Shown: one piece after another, positions 41,101-51,942 of the stretch | How positions within the stretch are numbered: position 1 is the stretch's first letter | How the letters are laid out: the number at the start of each line of letters is the position of its first letter | From: Rhopalosiphum padi | Lineage: Eukaryota > Arthropoda > Insecta > Hemiptera > Aphididae | Reading direction: 5' to 3' | NCBI RefSeq assembly: GCF_020882245.1 | Contig: NC_083598.1 | Span: 81,101,714-81,165,713 of the forward strand | DNA: 64,000 nt | Notes under the pieces: model-generated | What the model was told of the DNA's origin: nothing | Seen by the model: the letters and a program-made list of their open reading frames with translations, nothing else | Databases searched by the model: none | Translations under genes and position numbers: made by a program

Positions 41101-44100
41101 GCATTCTCTTGATGGACTGAGTATAGTGGATTTAATAGTTAACAATATTTTAAATTGTATATTTGCCCTTTTTAGTTAAAAAATAAAAATTAATTAATCA
41201 TTTAACTCATGTAAATAAATATACTTATCTTATCGTATACTTTATAGTTAAACATAATAGTAGCTTATCTATACATAATGTAGTATTAGTAAAACAATAA
41301 TTAAATATCTATTTAAATTTTGAATATATCTAAATCAATATAATAATTACTATTTGCTAAATTAATTTGCAATGGTTACCATTACGTTATCTACAACACC
41401 TGCGAGTTGTATTAGTTATAAAATATTCTTTTTTATAAACAAAAACGTGTATTAATAATTCATTTCACTTTTTCTTTTTTTTTTAATTGGCTATTTTTAT
41501 GTCTAATTTTAATCTTATATTTATATATATTTTTTTTTTGTAATTTTTCAATTAAATATTTGTATAATGTATAACAATAAAGCTCTCATTTTTTCCTCAC
41601 TTATTTATTACACTGTATGTAACTTAATTTAAATACTGTTCTATATTGGTATAAATGTATATACTTTTTAATACTGTTTTTGAAGTTATAAAGATCCTGT
41701 ATACATTTAATCCATCTGATACATAGACAGAATTTAAAAATATGCATTTAGACCTGTGTTATTACATAGTTTTATCTTATATAAATTGACTTAAATTAAA
41801 ATACATAGGTACATTATAATATTATATTATTATATGCTTGGAGGTATTCGTAAATAAGCTTAAAAGTTATAGATCAATCACTTATTTTAGTATTTAGTTT
41901 TTTAATACTCTTATTATTTATTTCAAACACTGTAAATGGGAAATTATACTTGTACATTTAATCAAAACAACCTTAAATATTTTCTTATATAAAATTATTT
42001 TTGAACAATATATTTAATATATATTACTAAATATTTTATTAATAGTACCCTACTCTTTAGTTATTAAAGAACCTGTATTCCATATTATTGAATTTGTATA
42101 TTTAAAAATAATTGATCTAAGTATAAGTTTATTTTTCTGTTTATGAAATAAATAATATGAATGTTACTAATATCAATATTTTCATACTGGATTGCAGTAA
42201 TGTGTAGTGTTCTAACATAGTATAATAAATAGATATTAATTTATGTTTTTATATTTTAAGTATTCTTTAAAGAATGTATTTGTTTAAAAAAAATATAAAA
42301 ATGTAATGAATGACGGTCATTGGAATTTATATTACTTAAAAAAATTGAAATAAAATTTTAATTGAATTATCTGCATACCTATTTGTTTTAACTAATTTAT
42401 TATATTTATAATAAAATGGTTATATATTACCTGAATTATATTTTTTGAAAGTTTCCATGCCAAAAATATTGTCGAGGATTTTAATAATTGAACTTGACTG
42501 AAATTTAGATTTAAATTAATTCAATTTTATGGATGTATTTTGAGCGCCTAATTGTTCGGCTTAAGCTTAAATACTAGATTTAGTAGAATTTTACGTTCTA
42601 AATATCTTCGTTTCCGCAGGCAAAACTAACAGTCCTTTACGAGCATGCCACCGGCTTCACACTGTTTAAAGTTAAAGAATTTGAAGAAATAGGTTCAGAA
42701 TTATCAGAAGTTGAAAAATCTGTTCGCGACTTGCAGCGATTCACCAAAATCATTGAGCTATTGGCATTTGCTCCTTTCAAAACGTCAGTTGACGCATTGG
42801 AATCCATCAACAGCATCTCTGAAGGTACAAAACAATAAAATCTGACGTCCGTCTGCCGTGTCCTGGTTTCATCAAGTTATTTATTATCACATTCATAGGT
42901 GTATTGCCCGAGAGTCTGCAAATATTTTTAGAAACCAATGTGCCTAAAGTGGGTAAAATGTCAAAAGTCACTTTGGGAATTGCTGATGGAAAATTGGGTG
43001 CGAGCATTAATGAAAAGCTCGGGCTCAAGATACAACATACTGGATTTGTGCTCGAAATATTGAGAGGTCTGTTTTGTTTCATTTTGCTTTGATATAACAA
43101 TTTAAATAAAAAAAATTATCATGCTTTTAAATTTAATAATTTTCTTACAAATTTTAAATGGCAAAAATTCTTAAAGTTCTATAAAATAATAAGTTCTTTT
43201 TATCATAAAATATGTTTTTATGTTTCAGGTAAGTAATATTAATTACTAAATTTATAGATTCATTAAGTGTAGATGCTTAATTATTTATTCTTATTAAAGT
43301 GTTACTAATAATTAGCTTATGTTATTGATATTATATAGGTATTAGATACCACTTTCCATCTCTCATGAAGGGTTTTGCTCCGAAATTGGAAGGTATTGCT
43401 CAATTGGGTTTAGGTCACAGCTATTCTAGAGCTAAAGTAAAGTTCAATGTCAATAAAGTAGATAATATGATCATACATAGTGTCTCATTGCTTGATCAGT
43501 TAGACAAAGACTTGAACACTTACTCAATGCGTATCAGGTAATAATATAAATATTGGAATGCTTGTTAACATAATTTTGAAACTTAATTTATTTTTTTACT
43601 ATAGAGAATGGTATTCTTACCATTTCCCAGAACTTTACAAGATTGTACCTGAGAACTATTTATATGCTAAAGTAGTGAAATATATTGGTGATCGAAAACA
43701 ACTCACCGAAGAAAAAATGGAGGGTCTTGAAGAGATCATAATGGATGCAGGGAAAGCAGCAGCAATCTTGAGTGCTGCCAAATCATCAATGGGTAATAAT
43801 TTAATTAGACATGATTGATATTCTATAGTAAAAATATTCCTTTTATCAGGTATGGATATTTCTCCGGTTGATCTAACAAATGTATTGATGTTCACCAACC
43901 GTGTCGTATCATTGTCCGAGTACAGAAGAAGTCTATCGGAGTATTTAAAAAACAAAATGGGAACTGTTGCGCCTAATATGGCTGCTCTAATTGGTGAACA
44001 AGTAGGAGCTAGACTTATTTCCAAAGCTGGTTCACTAACAAATTTAGCTAAGTGCCCTGCATCTACCGTTCAAATTCTGGGTGCAGAAAAAGCACTTTTC

Positions 44101-44687
44101 AGGTAACTATATTAAACCTTGTAGCTCACTGTTTGTTAATTCATTTTGTTAATTTATTTTTTAAGAGCAATGAAAACCAAAACAAGCACTCCTAAATATG
44201 GTCTCATATATCATTCAACATTCATTGGCCGAGCAGGCAGGCAATTTAAAGGACGTGCCTCTCGTTTTCTTTCAAATAAATTGAGCATTGCCAGCCGAAT
44301 TGATGCCTTTTCTGGTATTATTAAAATTCTTATCTCTATTTGAATTTTTTTTTTTTAACCTGTATTATGATATTAATATTTTCCTTGTAGATAATCCATG
44401 TAATATTTTTGGTCAAAAAATGAAACAGCAATGTGAGGATAGACTCAAATATTTTGAGACTGGTGAAAAGCCTCCCAAGAATGTTGATGTCATGCATGAT
44501 GCGCTCCAAGAATCCCTTGTTTTGCAACAACAGGTATTTTGTATATTAAAAACTTAAGAACTTAAAAATCATTCATATTTGTTATTTTCAGAACGAAAGT
44601 CTGAATACAAGTGTCAAACGGAAGAAGAGCAAGAAAGAAAAAAAATCCAAAAAGAATAAGGTTGAAGAAAAAGAAAATGGAGAATAA
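38124..44687 (+). CDS. NOP56: Nucleolar protein 56 (box C/D snoRNP core)
   Basis: Core protein of box C/D snoRNPs that guide rRNA 2'-O-methylation in the nucleolus. Exons: proposed 38124-38126 (ATG only), then 42620-42824, 42899-43066, 43339-43537, 43605-43792, 43850-44102, 44166-44314, 44391-44533, 44592-44687. Total 467 residues, all phases consistent. The N-terminal NOP5NT-type region begins AKLTVLYEHATGFTLFKVKE. GLGHSYSRAKVKFNVNKVDN leads into the coiled NOSIC region, and the Nop RNP-binding domain carries SRSSMG-like AKSSMGMDIS, GSLTNLAKCPASTVQILGAE and PKYGLIYHSTFIGRA. The C terminus is a short Lys-rich tail (KRKKSKKEKKSKKNK), shorter than in vertebrates. The ATG exon is inferred: the first readable exon is phase 0 and lacks ATG, and ATG|GTGAGT at 38126 is the best donor upstream. 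Confidence 0.93.
38400..38682 (+). promoter_or_regulatory. Probable promoter / leader of RBM39
   Basis: A second CpG-containing patch (CGCGCGCG near 38420, TTTGCGGGGCACG near 38450) lies between the proposed NOP56 first exon and the RBM39 start. A pyrimidine tract ending TTCCATCTTCAG at 38660-38671 looks like a 3' splice site 11 bases before ATGGCGG, so part of the leader may be spliced. Confidence 0.4.
38683..40194 (+). CDS. RBM39: RNA-binding protein 39 (CAPER), splicing factor
   Basis: Nuclear splicing factor and transcription coactivator related to U2AF65. It is 503 residues, close to the 530 of vertebrates. The start MADDFDIEALLEAPY matches the conserved family N terminus; the frame is open further upstream, but that part looks like a spliced or untranslated leader. 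An Arg/Ser-rich domain covers about 30-105. It is followed by LTPEERDARTVFCMQL and RRM1 (about 141-215), RRM2 (about 238-315, LYVGSLHYNITEEMLRGIFE and SKGYGFLTY), and a C-terminal UHM-type RRM3 (about 390-490, DDVIEECNKHGGV, GNVYVKC and the R-x-F signature in HGRWFGG). The coding region is a single exon, whereas this gene usually has many introns in animals. It probably lies inside intron 1 of NOP56 on the same strand. Confidence 0.97.
   Translation: MADDFDIEALLEAPYNKKEPESQPKESNGTEEKSRKDKDKSRKSRHRTRSRSRDKSRKHSRSKDRKHRRKSRSKDRHRSRSRDRHSRRRTSKDKRSRSRSPVKLPKYGPPLPPPRYGRKQSPLASKVPPASMLTPEERDARTVFCMQLSKTIRARDLEEFFSSVGKVRDVRMITCNKTRRFKGIAYIEFKDPESVPLAMGLNGQKLLGVPIVVQPTQAEKNRMANSMPNMVQRTHYGPMKLYVGSLHYNITEEMLRGIFEPFGHVDNIQLMMDTETGRSKGYGFLTYRNAEDAKKALEHLNGFEIAGRPMKVGHVTENHSMYDKTAFEVDELDRAGYDLGATGRLQLMYKLAEGTGFPIPQAAANALQVATGVTPAAPATPAVQVTPPIATQCFLLANMFDPNKEDVDSNTTWETEIRDDVIEECNKHGGVLHVYVDKASPQGNVYVKCTTIETALASVAALHGRWFGGRVITAAYVPVTNYHNLFPEASSLTKLLVSSRSKN
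40195..42619. other. RBM39 3' UTR and remainder of NOP56 intron 1
   Basis: AT-rich. It starts with the RBM39 3' UTR (several AATAAA-like sites). It contains a small inverted-repeat element at 40967-41126 and ends with TTTCCGCAG, the acceptor of NOP56 exon 2. No other gene seen. Confidence 0.6.
40967..41126. mobile_element. Short inverted-repeat element (MITE), about 160 bp
   Basis: The left end CTATACTCAATCAAG and the inverted right end CTATACTCAGTCCATCAAG match, and the similarity continues with gaps (AGAGAAAGCGC against AGAGAATGCACCGC). The interior is GC-richer than the flanks. No clear target duplication was found, so the superfamily is not assigned. Confidence 0.5.
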
Positions 44688-46138
44688 TTATTTTGTTTTT
44701 TTAACAACAGTTTTTTTACACTTGAATAAAAATTAATTTGACTAATATCTTAATTTCAACTTTCAATCATCATCGTCACTAATATCTTTTTATATTTCCT
44801 TACACATAAATAAAATGTCATAATTTAACTCTTGATTATCATCATATATGTTCTGACATATCGAAATATTAGTTGTATGATTATACACACAATGCGGGGG
44901 GGATAATGTAGTACAGAAAGTTTTTTTTTAAACGCAGAACAATATGTCAGCCTGTACAGATCAAAATAAAATTATAGATTATTTAAATATAGATATAAGA
45001 TAATATTAGAATCAATTCAAGATTACACAAACTGAGATGGAAATTAAAAGTTATGGAATATTGAAAAATAGATAAATAATACAATCTTGTTAAAAAATGT
45101 TAACGTTGGTTTAGTAGTTTAGTTGGCTATACTTAAGAAATCATTCTTATCAAAAGTAATTGTGGGTGTTGGACTTAAAAATCAATTTTTCCTAATAGTT
45201 TTGAGCAAGCAATTTTGTTATTTAATAATTAATAGCCAATGATATTTAAACACTAAAGTTTGTTGGTACTTACTACTTGGCACTTCATAGTGATATCCTT
45301 AAATATTTCACCTGTCATTCCAATTTTTTTGTAATCATATGAGGGAAACATCAACATTAAGTCCAAATGTAATCAAATATTTTACTAATGGTGTATTATG
45401 TAAAGAATAATAATTGGGAATACTTAATGCACAATGTTTTTAAATGTAATTAACTGAATTTTCAAAGAAAAATTTGTGATATAATGCTGTTCTATAATAA
45501 TTATATTCAGCATCTTTTAGAATAATATTATAAATTATATAATTTATAAAACCAATTCAGTCTATTTGTAAAAACTTATTTTACTGCCATAGTTAATTAA
45601 ACACTGACTGTTTAATAGCTAAAATATTCTTCATACTACAATACTAGTGTCCATTACTTTTAACTTAATACATTTAAAATCAACTTAATTTTTTAAAAGT
45701 CGGTGTGAATCATTTGATCTTTTTTAGTTAGATTTATTTTCAACACTGTCACCCAAATCGGGTGATAATAACCTTGAGCAGGTGCAGACTGGCTGGGATG
45801 CTACAGGCTTATATTATTTTTACTAAAATATCTGTAATATGAAATAGTAAAAGTAAATTAAAGTCGGTATCGAGCGGTATTGTACATCATTTTAGATACA
45901 ATTATTTTTTATAATTTTTAACTTTAACATATAGCTTATATTTAATAATAACTACGGGAATTAATTTTCAAAATTATTATCATCACTTAGCGTAATGTTA
46001 TAACGTTATATATTTTTATGTCTTAAGCATTTTGGAATATTTGTATACTTAAAATATTTCTTTATTGTACATTGATTATTGAATAGGTAGTACTTAATCG
46101 TCTTAATCTATCGTGAATAGTCTATTATTTCCCTATAT
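44688..46138. other. Intergenic region after NOP56
   Basis: It begins with the NOP56 3' UTR (poly(A) signal AATAAA at about 44725). The rest is AT-rich with no gene or recognised element up to the hAT-type MITE at 46139. Confidence 0.5.
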
Positions 46139-46439
46139 CAGTGGTATTCAACTGTTTTGGACTCGTGACTCCCTTTTTTGGCTTAAATTTTTCGCGACCC
46201 ATGTAAGCTTTGTAAAAAAGCTAAAATTGCTTACTGCTTTGCGGTAGTACCTACTATTAAAACTGGATACAATACAAAATTTTTTAAACTGTATTTTCAT
46301 TTATTAATTTTCTAAGTTTAATAATTAAAAAATGATTTGTTTACTTTATATAATTTTATAAATTTTATTTTTATTTTAAAAAGACTTATCGCGACCCAAA
46401 AATGGGTCGCGAATAACCGGTTAGAGACCCCCTGCACTG
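46139..46439. mobile_element. hAT-type MITE, about 300 bp
   Basis: The left end is CAGTGGTATTCAACTG and the right end, inverted, begins CAGTGCAGGGGGTC. Inside, GTCGCGAATAAC and TTCGCGACCC show the 'CGCGACCC' arms common to this hAT MITE type. The 8-bp flanks CCCTATAT (46131-46138) and CCCTGTAT (46440-46447) differ at one base. Confidence 0.7.
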
Positions 46440-46476
46440 CCCTGTATTGCCTTTATATAGAGATGTGAGTTTGTAT

Positions 46477-47062
46477 GGGAGCTAGTTGAAACGTCGACAA
46501 TCAAAATATCGACAAATTAAAATGTCGACGGTTGAAACATCGATAAGTACAAAATGTCGACGGATCATTATATCGACAAGTAAACAATGTCGACAGGTCA
46601 ATATATCGACAAATTAAATTAATTAAAATTATTATTATTTTAATTTATTTAAATAAATATGAATAAATATAAGGATATGAATTATAAAAATCAAATCAAG
46701 TATAAAATACGAAATACGAATTATATAAATAAAATAAATATTCTTGGGTATAGATATAAATAAAAATAAAATGTATGAAACATGAAATAAAATAAAATTA
46801 TAATGTCATATTGTAAGCAATTCCTCTTAAAAACTCTATAACTGAAACGTTTCTGTAATTTTGTATGGCGTTTTGGATTCTGTCCTCTCGTTGTTCATTT
46901 TCCCGATAATTGTCAGTTAAATAGGTATACTATATGCCTAAATAATAAAATTTAATTTTTTTTTTCGAAATGTACCTGTCGAAATTTTGTACTTGTCGAT
47001 GTTTCAACCGTCGACAGTTTAACTTGTCGATATTTTGATTGTCGACGTTTCGTACCAGACCC
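46477..47062. mobile_element. MULE-type foldback element with TCGAC-repeat arms
   Basis: A 586-bp element between perfect 9-bp direct repeats AGTTTGTAT (46468-46476 and 47063-47071). Both ends begin GGG and share GAAACGTCGACAATCAAAAT at the same distance from the end. The inverted arms are at least 85 bases long. They are built from a TCGAC motif repeated every 16-17 bases, about eight times on the left and six on the right. A 9-bp duplication with long terminal inverted repeats is characteristic of Mutator-like elements. The middle is AT-rich and carries no transposase. Confidence 0.7.
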
Positions 47063-47508
47063 AGTTTGTATTATACATTGATATAAAACTGTATTATACA
47101 AGGTATTATACACATGGTATAAAATAATTTTATACAGACGGTATAAAAAAAAAAAATCAAGGCGTTATTTTTAGTTATTACACGATATTAAATTATTAAT
47201 ATGTATAAAATAAAATATAATCGATAATTAAGATATTAAATTATTATCATTTATTATATTAACATGTTTTCCCGTTACGTATGTCGTATGTGTACTCATT
47301 CTAAAAATATCCAAAGCGTCGTAGTTTTATCCTTATCGAATTTACGTACATTATTATATTTATATCTTATAGGTTCTATACGGTATTTTAACATCTCTAC
47401 CTTTATATAAAACGTAATAATATTTTATATTTTAATATTATATTGTAATAAAAATATTCTGGCTATTATCACCCATACTGGCCATTCGGAAATGAAATAA
47501 TGTACGCG

Positions 47509-47517
47509 TATAAATAG
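47509..47517 (+). promoter_or_regulatory. TATA box TATAAATAG
   Basis: A perfect TATAAATAG lies 80 bases upstream of the ATG at 47597 of the tentative small gene, leaving room for a transcription start near 47540 and a short leader. Confidence 0.4.
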
Positions 47518-47596
47518 CCAGGTAAACAGTTGACAAAAGTATAGTGCATAATTATTATTGGTAAATATTTCCTTATATTTTCTATAATCGTAAATC

Positions 47597-50230
47597 ATGC
47601 TAACATTAGGTTTTCTGGCATTGCCATATCTAATGGCTGCAAAAAATAAATTGTTTTCCGATCGCAAGATGAAAGAACCAAAAAGAAAAGATAATGAAAA
47701 AATATCTGGTAAATAATATTTATTAAAGTATATTAGTAATATCGGGGTTTAATTCGAATATTTTATACAAAAATGTAGGTAATGGTTTATACAAATATGC
47801 AAAAATCTTTTTAACCTCTGTAAGTTTCTACCCTTGGCATAAAATTAGTATTTATTTATTTTATTTAAAACAATTTGTTACTATTATTGTTTCAATAACT
47901 CATAAACTATTCGTCCTAAATTCGATTTTTATGTACCAAAATACTCAAAAATTCTTCTCCTTTGGAATAAGAAATTAAAAGTCTATTATGTTGTCTTTCA
48001 AAAAAGTAAAACACTTAATAAAAATTAAGGATGAAAAATATTAAAAAATATAATTTTTTAATAAAATCGTTGGTTTTTTAACAACTCGAAAAAATGTAAA
48101 AAAATGTTTTCAAAAACACGAATACTTTTTGAAATAATGAGTGTTATGATAAAAGAATCATCCTGTAGATTTCCGATGAAAAACCATATTTAAATTAACT
48201 AATATCATAGTTTCACGTGTACACTTAGGGTGATAAAGAACTTTTGGGTCCGGCGGTATTTTTAACCATCAGAGTTTTCAATTAAGTCATAAATTCCAAT
48301 GATAATGGTACTAATAAAATTATAGTAGAGGATCGAATCGATTAACCGCACATCAATTATCCGGCCCGTCAATTATCCACCTCAAAAAATGTTTGTACAA
48401 ATTTATTTTTCGTTTAATTTAATTCAGTTTTATCATTTTTTATGTTCATTTTATCGTGTATATATTATGAAATGCAAGATTATTATTTTATTATCTTTAA
48501 TGGCTTATATATCATACTATAGGTACGTTATACACACAGTAAATTAGTTTACTTTATTTTTAATGCTTAGTTAATTATCTGTATAAATAAATTATCCGTA
48601 CCCCCTCCCCCTCGGTCACAATTAATGCAGAATATCGACGCTCTACTGTACATTATGTATGATGATATTTACCAGAAAGATATATAGGGAAACAAATTTC
48701 ATGCCGGTTTCGCACCAAAATGGTGGGGACCGGTAAGACTACACAAACGCGTAGGAAAAGGCGTGTTCCTCACGGATCAACAACCACCGCGCAAAATTCA
48801 CGTGCCATGTCTTAAACGCGCAACACCCACAGCACACCCACACCCCAACACCACCACAAACAGATAACGGCAGGTAACGATAATTATTGGTTATTTTTTT
48901 TTTATCATTGCCCGCACACAGCCAACAACAGCAACATAATTGTCAAGCGATCAACAGCCACCACCCCCCTACAGCAAGCCGCAGAACTGCTGAAACGCAG
49001 CAAGCAGTTACTGCAGGCCGCGAACGCGGAGGCAGCCGCCCACGCGACTACGGCGGCACGGGTGCGCCGGATATCCACGGCACAGCTACGCCGGGACCCG
49101 GTGCTGTGGGCAGCCTACACCCGCGGGTGGGACGACCGCGCGGCGGTCTTCAGCAAGGCGGCCAACGTGGGTCCGAAACCATCGGTAAATGACAGGTCCC
49201 AGAGCCCAAGACGACCCGTACAGCCAGCTGGCACACCGCGACCGCCCCCGATGCCGCAGTCCGCACGGTTGCTCCGACCACCCCCCCAACCACTCATGGC
49301 AGTACTGGTCCCACGACCAACATCGTTTATACCGCCAGCACCGCCCGCGACGAGGAAAGTGGACCAGAAAAGTGCCCAAAAGCCACCGGCAGAACAGGTG
49401 ACAACAGCGCCACCACAAAATTTGAGGCAACGCCGGAACCAGTCTCGAATGCGGGAATACCGGGGATAGAAAAAGGCCGCCAAACCCACCACCTCCCAAC
49501 AGTCCCAACAGTACCGCCTGGAAAAACCGGCATCCTCAACCACCCAACCGGCACCAGGCCCAAAGTCGCTGGAGGCAACCAACACGCCTGTCCCCGAGGC
49601 CAAGACACCGGAGGTAGCAATGCCTACCGACGCCACGGAACAACCGGCCATCATGGAGATATCACCGGATGAGGAGGTGGAGCTGCTGTGTGACATAGAT
49701 GTTGGTCCCCCAGACGACGTGGACATGGTGTTCCAAATCACCAGCCTCGACCCCACGACGCCACCCCGACATGGGTAGACAGTCCGGAGCGCGACCGCTA
49801 CGCCCAGCCGGAATAACCCCCTCCGGAAACTGTCTACGCCAGCCACTGATCCACCCACACACCCACCGGAAGCGGCCGGACAACCGCCGTCACTATTCTG
49901 TGATTGATACGATGATAGCATACAACACGTGTGTCAGCTCGATTATATTATTGTCTAGCCGTTGCACCACATAATTGAAAATTGTTGCACCTAGTTTTGT
50001 TTAACCTGTTAGGTATATTGTTGTATCGTAAAATACACTGTTTCATACTTTATACCTAATATGTTTTAATTTTTTCTACTTTAGATAATCCTGACATTGC
50101 AATTATTACTCCAAGTATAATTGAGCTTTTACTAGTGTATGAAAGTGGGTTCAGTGTCGTGCTAACCAACCGTGCGTTAACACCATCATGTTTATATTTT
50201 GTCACGGGTACTCGTTTTACCTTGTTTTAA
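47597..50230 (+). CDS. Tentative small two-exon gene, about 86 residues
   Basis: Exon 47597-47708 reads MLTLGFLALPYLMAAKNK, then a Lys-rich stretch, and ends TCT G|GTAAAT. Exon 50085-50230 follows an acceptor TACTTTAG and continues in frame (phase 1) as DNPDIAIITPSIIELLLVYE to TAA. A TATA box precedes it. The N terminus could be a signal peptide, with a hydrophobic run ending AA before KNK. The intron would contain a pogo-type MITE and the GC-rich frame at 48720-49778. I recognise no family, additional small exons cannot be excluded, and the pairing of these two exons is only inferred from phase. The minus-strand frame opposite exon 1 is a rival reading with no support. Confidence 0.25.
48321..48650. 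mobile_element. pogo/Tigger-type MITE, 330 bp
   Basis: The ends are TATAGTAGAG on the left and TACAGTAGAG inverted on the right, each starting with the TA dinucleotide that Tc1/mariner-pogo elements duplicate. The match continues as GATCGAATCGAT against CGTCGATATTC. Internal AATTATCCG repeats recall pogo-derived MITEs. No transposase inside. Confidence 0.5.
48720..49778 (+). pseudogene. GC-rich frame interrupted by two in-frame stops
   Basis: One plus-strand frame from ATG 48720 runs 352 codons, broken only by TAA 48813-48815 and TAG 49467-49469, and ends at TAG 49776-49778. It begins MVGTGKTTQTRRKRRVPHG. A 48-bp stretch 48874-48921 (GTAACG...ACACAG) could be a tiny intron. The best-looking part reads AAELLKRSKQLLQAANAEAA, then RRDPVLWAAYTRGWDDRAA. 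It is followed by a Pro/Arg-rich low-complexity region and, after the second stop, an acidic end (EISPDEEVELLCDIDVG). I recognise no family. The composition is quite unlike its surroundings, suggesting a transposon ORF, a foreign insert or a rapidly evolving gene in decay. A long minus-strand frame opposite (49115-49921) is its shadow. Confidence 0.4.
49775..49837. other. Hairpin overlapping the final stop of the GC-rich frame
   Basis: GTAGACAGTCCGGAG at 49775-49789 and CTCCGGAAACTGTCTAC at 49821-49837 are inverted copies (two unpaired bases) with a loop of about 31 bases. The stop codon TAG at 49776-49778 lies in the 5' arm. It may be an RNA structure or part of an element's end. Confidence 0.5.
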
Positions 50231-51442
50231 GTTTTAAAGATTTTTTGGATTGCCAAATTTTTTATAGGCATTTCAAAAAAAACAAAAAAATCGAGATTTT
50301 CAATTGTCTATAAATAGCTTAAAAAAAGTTAAAATATTTTGAAAATTCAATCATAAATAGATAACGCTAATATAAATATTTGGTAAAAATTTCAAGAATT
50401 TACAATTATTCGTTTTTGAGTTACAGCAAATTATACGTAAATACGTCATATTTTTTACGCTTATACGGGCTATAAAGTATACAGTATACTATAATAACAG
50501 GAATACCTGTTAGGTATATTGTGTATATACCTATATAGGTATATCGTATACGTATACCTATATGTTGTATTAAAACATTTTTTATGAAGTGCTGATTACT
50601 TGCATAAATGCTTCATTCAGTAGCTAGGGCTTCAACCTCTCCCCCAAATCTCAAACGCTATTTGCGCCTATGAAAATGACAATGTATTTGAATGTTTTTT
50701 AAAAAATGTTAAATCATATTTTTAATTTTCAATACAATATATTGACATATTATATTGTACCTATAATACCTATACATGTAATGAATTAATACATATATTT
50801 TATATATTTTTTTATGTATAGGATTAGATTGTGACGTGTATATTATTGAATTATTACCATTATTAATATATTATAATCTTATATTTGTATTAATTTATGA
50901 ATTTTTTTACCTATGTGGTAGTGGTATAGACATATTCATATATAGAAATATGCTTAATGCAAAGACCGCTTATGGCGTATGTAGGAACGGGCGGTAGATC
51001 GCATACGACATAATTATTTAATATTTAGGTCATACATTTTATATTGAATTTTTTATTGGGTGATACCTACCTTATATTTAGTCTTAATTTTTAATATGAG
51101 ACGTATTAATATGAAATTTCATATGAAAAACGTTATGATTCGAGACTGGAGATACGGCGCATAATGAGCGTTGTTACACGTTTCATTTTTAGTATCAAAC
51201 CCGGATGAAATATATGAACATTGAACACTATTATAAAGTAAAAATATTTCTTAAATTAGGAGGTTTATGATATACGAATATAGAATAAAAGCTGTGATGA
51301 AAAAAATTTAAATTCTAATTAATTATTATTAAAAATGTTTTTATTTTGACTGAAAATGTATAGACGCAACTTTATCTTATCATACGAATCTCACTAGATA
51401 ATAATAGATAAGATTTATTATTATTATTATATTTATTACACC
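50231..51442. other. AT-rich region, one MITE end fragment
   Basis: No gene. At about 50625-50660 there is a piece (CTCCCCCAAATCTCAAACGC then GCGCCTATG) matching the right end of the MITE at 54411-54596, a truncated copy of that family. Confidence 0.45.
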
Positions 51443-51598
51443 CAGTGGTATGCTCAGCTTTTTTTAAAGAGGGAGGGGATATTCATTTTAGACTTGTCAC
51501 AGACCCTATATTTTTTTTTCATGTAGATAATATATCATTACAAAAAAATCCAAATGGGGGGATATGACACCCTGATCCTCCCCGTGAGCACGTCACTG
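51443..51598. mobile_element. hAT-type MITE, 156 bp
   Basis: Left end CAGTGGTATGCTCAG and inverted right end CAGTGACGTGCTCACGG. Flanking 8-mers ATTACACC (51435-51442) and ATTGCGCC (51599-51606) match at six of eight bases, so this is an old copy. GGGAGG and CCTCCC blocks lie inside the ends. Confidence 0.6.
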
Positions 51599-51756
51599 AT
51601 TGCGCCTGAGTAATATTAAAAATAAATAAATAATGGATTAATTTTGAGCTATCAATGAGCGTGGATCATACTTAATAACTAATTTGACATTACTCATTAA
51701 TCATTATATTTAAATATTAATAATATTGTTGAAGTGGTTCAAGGCATCATTGCAGG

Positions 51757-51934
51757 CAGGGGTGGCTTTTTTTATTTTTTTTTGGGGGGGGGGGCATAAT
51801 GTCCTTCCCAAGAGATCTTACTCTTTATTTTGTCAAATATTTCCATTGATTTAATCATGTATAATTTGTATAATATCAATGTTAAAAAAATATTGCCCCC
51901 CCCTCGGTCAAAGAACTAATTAAAGCTGTCTCTG
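51757..51934. mobile_element. hAT-type MITE, 178 bp, perfect 8-bp duplication
   Basis: Left end CAGGGGTGGCTTT and inverted right end CAGAGACAGCTTT. Identical flanks ATTGCAGG at 51749-51756 and 51935-51942. It contains a run of ten or more G and, near the other end, a C run. No coding capacity. Confidence 0.8.
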
Positions 51935-51942
51935 ATTGCAGG

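Noticed and set aside
40967..41126. Possible small structured RNA or tRNA-derived SINE (GGTTCGCCT resembles a B box)
   Set aside because: No matching A box or cloverleaf could be drawn, and the matching inverted ends make a MITE more likely.
49115..49921. 268-codon minus-strand frame
   Set aside because: It lies opposite the GC-rich plus frame. Its Gly/Ser/Cys/Val-rich text looks like a complement shadow, although since the plus frame has stops this cannot be fully excluded.
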